A stretch of DNA of 64,000 bases from Hydrogenophaga sp. (GTDB taxonomy: Bacteria; Pseudomonadota; Gammaproteobacteria; Burkholderiales; Burkholderiaceae_C). Every line of letters starts with the position of its first letter. The first letter of the stretch is position 1. Location: NCBI GenBank assembly GCA_011391495.1, contig JAABQK010000001.1:248001-312000 (forward strand), written 5' to 3'. This document shows, in pieces, positions 57,915-64,000 of this stretch. Made by a program: the position numbers and the translations under genes. Below the pieces are notes generated by a model that saw only the letters and a program-made list of their open reading frames with translations, was not told where the DNA came from and ran no database searches.

Positions 57915-59914
57915 ACCCGAGCAAACAACCGCAACGGTACCGCTGGTTCACATCGGCCTTCACTGTGGGGAGTGGCATCATGGACACCAAGACATCTGTG
58001 CTCGGCGTGATGGTCATTGTGGCCACGCTGCTGGCGCCGGCCCCGGCGGGTGCTGTCGAGTACTACCTGCGGGCCGAGGCGATCACGATCCCGGCCCCGA
58101 ACGGTGGACCAGCCATCCCCATGTGGGGTTATGCGCTGTGCACCGGCAGCGGATCGGGTTGCACGGCGGCCACGGTGCCCGGTCCTGAGTTGACGGTGCC
58201 GGCCGGTGACACGGTGCTCACCGTGCATCTGCTCAATGGCCTGCCCCAGCCGACCTCGCTGGTGATCAACGGCCTGTACAAGCCCATGGCACCGGTCTGG
58301 ACCGACAACACCACCGGTGCCCGAACCTCGCCCACCCAGCGGGTTCGCTCGTTCGACGCTGAAGCCGCACCCGGCAGCACGCAGGACTACACCTGGTCCA
58401 ACGCCAAGCCCGGCACCTACCTCTACCAGAGCGGCACCCAGCCGCAGGTGCAGGTGCAGATGGGTCTGTACGGCGCGATGACCAAGAATTTTGCCGATGC
58501 CTCGAGCACCCCGGCACAAGCCTATTCGAGCGTTGCGTACGACAACCAGGCCACCCTGTTCTACAGCGAGATCGATCCCGCGCTCCACACCGCGGTGGCC
58601 AACGGCTCCTACGGCACGGCGCCCGGCCCCACCAGCACACTGGACTACCAGCCCAAGTATTTCCTGATCAACGGCAAGCCGTACCCGGACACCGCGGTCA
58701 TCACCCCCGTTGGCAACCCCGGCACGACGCTCCTGCGCTTGCTCAACGCGGGCCTGACGACCCATGTGCCGATGATCGATGGCACCCACTGGAACATGGT
58801 CGCCGAAGACGGCAAACCCTACCCGTACCGCACCCGCCAGTACACGGCGCTGCTGTCGGCGGCGAAAACCATGGACGTGCTGCTCACACCCGACGCCGGT
58901 GGCGCCGTCTACCCCATCATGGATCGCCGGCTGAACCTGTCGAACAACGGCCTGGCCGATGGCGGCATGCTCGCCTATCTGCAATACGGCGCCGCCGGCG
59001 TATCCGGACCCGGCGGGCTGACCGATGGCAATGCTGCGCCCATCGCCGTGGACGACGCCTTCAGCGCCACCAAGGGTGTGTCGCTCCAGGTGGCCGCCGC
59101 GGACGGTGTGCTCAAGAACGACAACAACACCGACGGCCTGCCGCAGCCCATCAAGACCGTCGCCGCCAGCGGGACCACCACCCAGGGTGGCAGCTACGCC
59201 GTGAACAGCAACGGGTCGTTCACCTACACCCCTGCCCCAAGCCACGTCGGTGTGGACACGTTCACCTACCTGACCACCGATGGCAAGGCGCTCAGCAACG
59301 CTGGCATTGTGAGCATCACGACCAGCGAACCGGTCAACCCGGCGCTGGCCCTGATCGACAACTTCGACCGCGCCGACGCAAGCAACCTCGGTGCCGGATG
59401 GAACCAGGTCGTGAGCACCAATCCGCCGGCACCGAATATCCAGATCAGCGGGAACCAGGCCATCGCCACATCCACCAGCCTGGGCGGTCTCGCCGTCTGG
59501 GACACCGCACTGCTCGCCACGCAGGGCGCCGGGTTCTCGGCTGCCACACCGCTGGCCCAGTCGGCCTTGGTGCTCAAGGCCACTGGCGGTACCCCGTCCG
59601 CACCCGCCAACTTCGTGCGCGTTCGTTGCGAACCGGGCAACGGTGGCGAACTGGTCGTGGCCACCCTGATGGGCGGCAGCAACGTCTCGATCTACGTCCG
59701 GCAGGCCGCTTTCCCCGCGCCCGCCTGCAACGGCAATGGCGCGCTCAGCGCCGTGGTGAATGACCAGGGCGTGGTCACCACCTTCCTGAACAGCATCTAC
59801 ATCGGCGGGGTCCAGCTGCCCGACGTGGGGGCCTGGAAAGGCCCGGGCAGGATCGGCATCCAGCTGCAGAGCACGGGTGCCACCATCGACAACTTCAGCG
59901 GTGGATCACTTTAA
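57911..59914 (+). CDS. Multicopper oxidase-like protein 3, copper ligands lost
   Basis: The 667-aa protein is a paralogue of protein 2: PGPELTVPAGDTVLTVHLLN and KPGTYLYQSGTQPQVQVQMG align with it, but every HxH ligand is replaced. A cadherin-like/VCBS-type domain (about 375-475) is inserted, and the C-terminus begins LIDNFDRADASNLGAGWNQ as in protein 2. AGGAGG before the ATGA overlap supports 57911; an ATG at 57980 with GGGGAG upstream gives a more typical signal peptide. It is probably structural. Confidence 0.78.
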   Translation: MNPSKQPQRYRWFTSAFTVGSGIMDTKTSVLGVMVIVATLLAPAPAGAVEYYLRAEAITIPAPNGGPAIPMWGYALCTGSGSGCTAATVPGPELTVPAGDTVLTVHLLNGLPQPTSLVINGLYKPMAPVWTDNTTGARTSPTQRVRSFDAEAAPGSTQDYTWSNAKPGTYLYQSGTQPQVQVQMGLYGAMTKNFADASSTPAQAYSSVAYDNQATLFYSEIDPALHTAVANGSYGTAPGPTSTLDYQPKYFLINGKPYPDTAVITPVGNPGTTLLRLLNAGLTTHVPMIDGTHWNMVAEDGKPYPYRTRQYTALLSAAKTMDVLLTPDAGGAVYPIMDRRLNLSNNGLADGGMLAYLQYGAAGVSGPGGLTDGNAAPIAVDDAFSATKGVSLQVAAADGVLKNDNNTDGLPQPIKTVAASGTTTQGGSYAVNSNGSFTYTPAPSHVGVDTFTYLTTDGKALSNAGIVSITTSEPVNPALALIDNFDRADASNLGAGWNQVVSTNPPAPNIQISGNQAIATSTSLGGLAVWDTALLATQGAGFSAATPLAQSALVLKATGGTPSAPANFVRVRCEPGNGGELVVATLMGGSNVSIYVRQAAFPAPACNGNGALSAVVNDQGVVTTFLNSIYIGGVQLPDVGAWKGPGRIGIQLQSTGATIDNFSGGSL

Positions 59915-59940
59915 GCACCGACCAAGAAAGCTGATCCGCC

Positions 59941-60426
59941 ATGAAAGACACCCACCGCAACACCCGCCTTGCAGGATGTGCAGGGTTTCTGTGCACCGGG
60001 CTGCTGTGCATGGCGCTGCTGTTGAGCGCCTGTGCAGGCATCCCCCAGTCGGCCGACGCACTGTCCGCTGAACCGGCGCCAACGGAGGTGGAGGCAACCT
60101 ACGGCATCCGGGTCGAAGGCCTGCGCCTGTCGGCCGCCGGCTCCATGCTGGACTTTCGCTACCGGGTGCTCGATCCTGAAAAGGCGTCGCCCATGCTCAA
60201 CGGCAAGATCCAGCCGTACCTGATGGACGATCTGCGGGGCGCCAAGCTGGGCGTCCCGGACACCCCCAAACTCGGACGCATACGCCAGACCTCGCGCAAC
60301 AACAAGATCCTCACCGACCGCACCTACTTCGTCATGTTTGGCAACCCCGGCAAGGCGGTGCAAAGCGGCGACAAGTTGACGCTGCTGCTGGGCTCGGTGA
60401 AGGTCACCGACCTGCGGGTGCAATAA
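59941..60426 (+). CDS. Putative lipoprotein
   Basis: This 161-aa protein has a lipobox LLLSAC, with the lipidated Cys at residue 31. The mature part contains short beta-rich segments (GLRLSAAGSMLDFRYRV). I do not recognise a family. It lies between the oxidase and protease genes and is likely an envelope component of the same system. Confidence 0.75.
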   Translation: MKDTHRNTRLAGCAGFLCTGLLCMALLLSACAGIPQSADALSAEPAPTEVEATYGIRVEGLRLSAAGSMLDFRYRVLDPEKASPMLNGKIQPYLMDDLRGAKLGVPDTPKLGRIRQTSRNNKILTDRTYFVMFGNPGKAVQSGDKLTLLLGSVKVTDLRVQ

Positions 60427-60444
60427 CGCGAGCGAGGAGTTCGA

Positions 60445-61938
60445 GTGTCCCACCGGTGGCTTCCATCGTGCAACCTGCCCACACTGGTGGTGGCTGTGGC
60501 GGGCCTGTGGTCAGCGGTGGGTGGTGCCTGTGCCGGCGTGATCAGTCCGGCGCTGGAGCGCAGCCTGGCGCGCAGAGGTACCCACGCCGACACCGCCGTG
60601 ATCCTGCGCTTCGTGGACCCGGTGGACCTGCGCAGCTTCGAAGTGACCGATCGCCGGCTGCGCAACAACCGGCTGCTGCTGGCGCTCAAGGCCCACAGCG
60701 AGCGCAACCGGACATTCATCACCCCGCTGCTGAACGCGAACCAGGCGGTCCGCATCAAGGATCTGTGGCTGATCAACGGCATCGCCGCCACCGTGCCGGC
60801 CGTGGCCGTGAAGCAGCTCGCCGCCCACCCCGCGGTGGCGCAGATCGATCTGGACACGTTCGTGCAGGGCGGTCGCTCCCAGCGCACCCCGCCTTCTCGC
60901 ACGCTCCCGGGAGAGCGGCCCGAAGCGGCTCCATCAAACGCAATTCCCCCGCTCGTGGCGCCCGAAGCACCGACCGCCAAGCCGGGCTGGAACCTGCTGG
61001 CGATCCACGCGCCCGAGGTCTGGGCGCAGGGGCACACCGGCCAGGGCGTGGTGGTGGCCACCATGGACACCGGCGTCGATCTCGCGCACCCCGACTTGCG
61101 CAGCCAGTGGCGCGGCGGCCGCAACAGCTGGTTCGACCCGCACCAGGAAGAAGCATCCCCCTACGACGCCCTGGGCCACGGCACCCAGGCGCTGGGCCTG
61201 GTGCTGGGCGGGTCCGGCATCGGTGTGGCACCCGGCGCGCGCTGGATCGCGGTCCGGCTCTACAACAGCAATGGCCGGGCCAGCATGAGCGACATCCACC
61301 TCGGGTTTCAATGGCTGATGGACCCGGACGGTGACCCCGCCACGGTGGACGCACCGGACGTGGTGAACGCTTCGTGGGCCTTGACGGGGCGGGCGGCAGG
61401 CACTTGCATCATGGAGTTCAGCCAGGACATCCTCGCGCTCAAGAGCGCAGGCATTGCGGTGGTGTTTGCCGCCGGCAACGATGGCCCTTTCCCCAACACC
61501 AGCAACGCCCCCGCCAACAACCCGGACGTGCTCTCGGTCGGCGCCATCGACCGCGGACAGGAGCTGGCACGCCAGAGCAGCCGCGGGCCTTCGGCTTGCG
61601 ACAGCACCCCATTCCCCAGGCTGGTGGCGCCCGGGGTGAACGTGCGGACCGCCGATCTCTCCCATGGCGGCCAGCCCTCCTACGCCACGGTGTCTGGTAG
61701 CTCCATGGCCGCCCCGCATGCGGCCGGTGTCCTGGCGCTGCTGGCGGGTGCCTTCCCGTCGGCTTCCGTCGGCGAGCTGGAGGCTGCGCTGTTGCGCGGC
61801 GCGCAAGACCTGGGCAGCGCAGGGCCAGATGCGCTTTACGGGCAGGGCCGTGTGGACGCGCTGGCTGCATTCGAAGCATTTCGCCAGGCGCGCGAGTCGG
61901 CGCCCAGCAGGTCCGAAGCCATGGCGCTCGGGCTCTGA
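60445..61938 (+). CDS. Subtilisin-like serine protease (S8)
   Basis: The product (497 aa) is an exported subtilase with signal peptide, an inhibitor-like propeptide (about 31-140), and the S8 catalytic domain. The catalytic triad is Asp208 (VVVATMDTGVDLAHPD), His245 (ALGHGTQ) and Ser420 (SGSSMAAPHAAG), with the oxyanion Asn345 in AAGNDG. The start is GTG, with GAGGAG nearby. It may process the scaffold or oxidase proteins encoded beside it, but this is only suggested by position. Confidence 0.9.
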   Translation: MSHRWLPSCNLPTLVVAVAGLWSAVGGACAGVISPALERSLARRGTHADTAVILRFVDPVDLRSFEVTDRRLRNNRLLLALKAHSERNRTFITPLLNANQAVRIKDLWLINGIAATVPAVAVKQLAAHPAVAQIDLDTFVQGGRSQRTPPSRTLPGERPEAAPSNAIPPLVAPEAPTAKPGWNLLAIHAPEVWAQGHTGQGVVVATMDTGVDLAHPDLRSQWRGGRNSWFDPHQEEASPYDALGHGTQALGLVLGGSGIGVAPGARWIAVRLYNSNGRASMSDIHLGFQWLMDPDGDPATVDAPDVVNASWALTGRAAGTCIMEFSQDILALKSAGIAVVFAAGNDGPFPNTSNAPANNPDVLSVGAIDRGQELARQSSRGPSACDSTPFPRLVAPGVNVRTADLSHGGQPSYATVSGSSMAAPHAAGVLALLAGAFPSASVGELEAALLRGAQDLGSAGPDALYGQGRVDALAAFEAFRQARESAPSRSEAMALGL

Positions 61939-61960
61939 ACCCACAACGGAGGCCCTTCTC

Positions 61961-62587
61961 ATGAGCACCGCCCAACTTCCCCGGAGAACGCTGTTGTCTG
62001 TCCTGAGTTTGACAGCGGTCATGCTGGCACTCGCCCCACTGCGTGCGAAGGCGCACGGGGCGCTGGAGCACAAGGCCGCGCTCAAAAGCGGCAGCGCCTA
62101 CAAGCGTTCGATCACGACGTATGCGGTCCCGGATGTGGTGTTGACCGATGCCGACGAACGACCGGTGCGGCTGCTCGACCTGTTGGCCAGCAAAGACCCG
62201 GTGATGGTGAACTTCACCTTCACCACCTGCAGCACCATTTGTCCGGTGATGACCAAGGTGTTTTCGGAGGTACCTGCCAGGCTGGGCAGTGACGCCCGGC
62301 AGCTGCGCATGATCTCGATTTCCATCGATCCGGAAAACGACACACCCTTGCAGCTCAAGGCCTACGCCAAGAGCCTGCGTGCCGGAGAGCGCTGGACGTT
62401 TCTCACCGGTCGCAGCGAGGACATCCGGTCCGTGTTGCTGGCGTTTGGCACCTACCGCGGCAACAAGATGAACCACGAACCCGTGACCCTGATGCGCCCG
62501 GCTCACGGAAAGAGCTGGGTGCGCATCGAAGGCTTTGCGTCCCCCGACGAGCTGATCGGTGAGTTCCGCCGGTCGCCCCAGCTGTGA
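61961..62587 (+). CDS. SCO1/SenC family copper chaperone
   Basis: The 208-aa protein is exported (signal peptide to about residue 31) and has a thioredoxin-like fold with the copper site CSTIC (Cys90, Cys94) and His172 in MNHEPVTLM. SCO proteins deliver or reduce copper for the CuA centre of oxidases. In this operon it probably serves the multicopper oxidases. Its stop overlaps a possible GTG start of the next gene. Confidence 0.9.
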   Translation: MSTAQLPRRTLLSVLSLTAVMLALAPLRAKAHGALEHKAALKSGSAYKRSITTYAVPDVVLTDADERPVRLLDLLASKDPVMVNFTFTTCSTICPVMTKVFSEVPARLGSDARQLRMISISIDPENDTPLQLKAYAKSLRAGERWTFLTGRSEDIRSVLLAFGTYRGNKMNHEPVTLMRPAHGKSWVRIEGFASPDELIGEFRRSPQL

Positions 62588-62592
62588 CCGCC

Positions 62593-64000
62593 ATGCCGGG
62601 AGTTGCACGGTCCTTCCGGCTCGCACTGGCGCTGCTGGCCGCATTGGGCGGCGGGCCGGTTTCGGCGGCCGGGCCAGTCGAGGTGCAGCGCGACGCCCAG
62701 TGGGACCTGGGGCAGCGCATCTACCGCGAAGGCATCGGCTTGTCGGGCGAGCCGCTGAAGGCGCTGGGTGCGGCTCAAACCGTGCTTTCCGGCAAAGCCG
62801 TGGCCTGCGCAGCATGCCACCGCCGCAGCGGTTTTGGCATGAGCGAAGGCCCTTTCACCATCCGCCCCATCACCGCCACCGCGCTGTTCGAGGCGCAATC
62901 CATCGCGGTCCACAGCCCCCGCATCAAGGCGCAGCTCGGCACCCGGCAGCGCCCGCCGTACACCGAGGAGCTGCTGGCAAGGGCCCTACGCACCGGACTG
63001 GACTCGGACAACAAGCCGCTGGACCCGGTGATGCCTCGCTACGCGCTCAACGACACGGAAACCAGGGCGGTGGCCGCCTACCTGTCAACACTCTCGGCGC
63101 AGCCGTCACCGGGTGTCGACGACGAGGAGATCCATTTCGCCACGGTGATACAGCCAGACGTGACGCCGCAACAGCGCCGCGCCATGCTGGACATCATGCA
63201 GGCCTTCTTCAAAGACAAGAGTGGCGGTGCGCGCTCCGATGAAAAGCGCCGGGAAGCCGGCAACATGCGGATGTACCGCTCCTACCGCAAGTGGGTGCTG
63301 CATGTGTGGACGCTGAGCGGACCTAGCAACACCTGGGGCCAGCAGCTGGAAGCCTTGTACCGAGCCCAGCCGGTGTTCGCCATGGTCGGAGGCCTGGGCA
63401 CATCGAGTTGGCAGCCCATTCACGACTTCAGTGAGCGTCATGAAATCCCCAGCGTGTTCCCGCAGGTGGACCTGCCTGTGGTGTCGGGCAGCAACGACTA
63501 CAACTTCTACTTCTCCCGCGGCCTCATGCTCGACGCCGAAGTGCTGGCGAAATTCCTGCGCGACCGCGGAGAAATCGGCACCCTCATCCAGGTCCATCGA
63601 CAGGACGAAGAAGGATTGGCCACGTCCGCCGCCTTCCGCAAGGCGCTGCCAACAGGCTCTGCGCTGGAGGACCGTGTACTGGACGGTCCAGCCACGGCGG
63701 CCTTCTGGCGCCAGGTGGCGGATGCCAAGGCCTCGGCTGTGGTGCTGTGGCTGGGGCCCCAGGATGTGGCCGACGCGCGGGCCCTGGCCGAGACGCCACA
63801 ACGACCGGTGTACCTGTCGTGGACGATGCTCGGCGGCAAACGCCCCGCCTTCGCCGACGCGTCCGGTGCCAACGTCCGGCTGGTCTATCCCACGGACCTG
63901 CCACCCAAGCACGAGGCGCGGCTGCTGCGCACCCGCCTGTGGCTGCACAACAAGGGCATTGCACTCACCGACGAAGCGATCCAGGTCAACACGCAGTTCG
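62593..64000 (+). CDS. Cytochrome c fused to periplasmic-binding-protein-like domain (cut by window edge)
   Basis: At least 469 codons are present and the frame is still open at the right edge. A signal peptide lies at residues 5-26. A cytochrome c domain follows, with CAACH at residues 72-76. From about residue 175 the sequence resembles type I periplasmic binding proteins (Leu/Ile/Val-binding type): FAMVGGLGTSSWQPIHDFSE and FPQVDLPVVSGSNDYNFYFS. Such a fusion is uncommon. A GTG at 62584 that overlaps the SCO stop (GTGA) is an alternative start. It could accept electrons from the oxidase system or sense a ligand. Confidence 0.8.
   Translation, partial: MPGVARSFRLALALLAALGGGPVSAAGPVEVQRDAQWDLGQRIYREGIGLSGEPLKALGAAQTVLSGKAVACAACHRRSGFGMSEGPFTIRPITATALFEAQSIAVHSPRIKAQLGTRQRPPYTEELLARALRTGLDSDNKPLDPVMPRYALNDTETRAVAAYLSTLSAQPSPGVDDEEIHFATVIQPDVTPQQRRAMLDIMQAFFKDKSGGARSDEKRREAGNMRMYRSYRKWVLHVWTLSGPSNTWGQQLEALYRAQPVFAMVGGLGTSSWQPIHDFSERHEIPSVFPQVDLPVVSGSNDYNFYFSRGLMLDAEVLAKFLRDRGEIGTLIQVHRQDEEGLATSAAFRKALPTGSALEDRVLDGPATAAFWRQVADAKASAVVLWLGPQDVADARALAETPQRPVYLSWTMLGGKRPAFADASGANVRLVYPTDLPPKHEARLLRTRLWLHNKGIALTDEAIQVNTQF

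Overview
The window reads as a 64 kb stretch of chromosome from a GC-rich betaproteobacterium of the order Burkholderiales, probably Comamonadaceae (Hydrogenophaga-like). This is inferred from gene order (guaA-guaB, ratA-rnfH, smpB; rimP-nusA-infB-rbfA-truB-typA), from protein resemblance, and from a short GC-rich palindrome of a type common in that family. No 16S rRNA gene is present to confirm it.

Region 1 (1-27.3 kb) is ordinary core genome. It carries purine synthesis (guaA partial, guaB), ratA-rnfH, smpB, an acyl-CoA hydrolase, a DMT transporter, and the translation operon rimP-nusA-infB-rbfA-truB-typA on the minus strand. These are followed by a yejABEF peptide ABC transporter, fabI, a large PLP amino-acid decarboxylase, an NfeD/SPFH membrane pair, and tRNA-Ser(GGA).

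Region 2 (27.35-48.06 kb) is bracketed by two 93-bp direct repeats. The left copy abuts tRNA-Ser and spans its terminator. Beside the left copy lie a broken integrase and an IS3-family remnant; beside the right copy lies an istB remnant. Between them is a redox and respiration block: a peroxiredoxin, a DsrE protein, an ACR3/BASS-type carrier, a long minus-strand series centred on cytochrome bd oxidase (cydP-cydA-cydB, then an octaheme cytochrome, a cytochrome b and a Rieske protein, then cydX-ybgE and accessory genes), a sigma-54 activator, and a second operon. That second operon encodes a bd-like oxidase pair with a fused heme c, a monoheme cytochrome c, a flavocytochrome c sulfide dehydrogenase and a diheme cytochrome c. 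Both oxidase operons have nearly identical sigma-54 promoters and CTGCCA/TGGCAG dyads, with the activator gene divergent from one of them, so a single regulon is likely. Two FNR-like boxes precede the octaheme gene and a third precedes the peroxiredoxin. The inferred role is sulfide- and nitrogen/sulfur-oxide-tolerant respiration using bd-type oxidases.

Region 3 (48.6-64 kb, running off the right edge) is a plus-strand operon of exported proteins. It encodes a 1964-residue beta-helix scaffold, three cupredoxin/multicopper-oxidase-like proteins, a lipoprotein, a subtilisin-like protease, an SCO copper chaperone, and a cytochrome c fused to a periplasmic-binding-protein-like domain. The four HxH copper motifs of a trinuclear centre are divided between two of the oxidase-like proteins, while the third has lost all of them. 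This suggests a split multicopper oxidase, perhaps for metal (Mn/Fe) oxidation; the substrate is not shown by the sequence.
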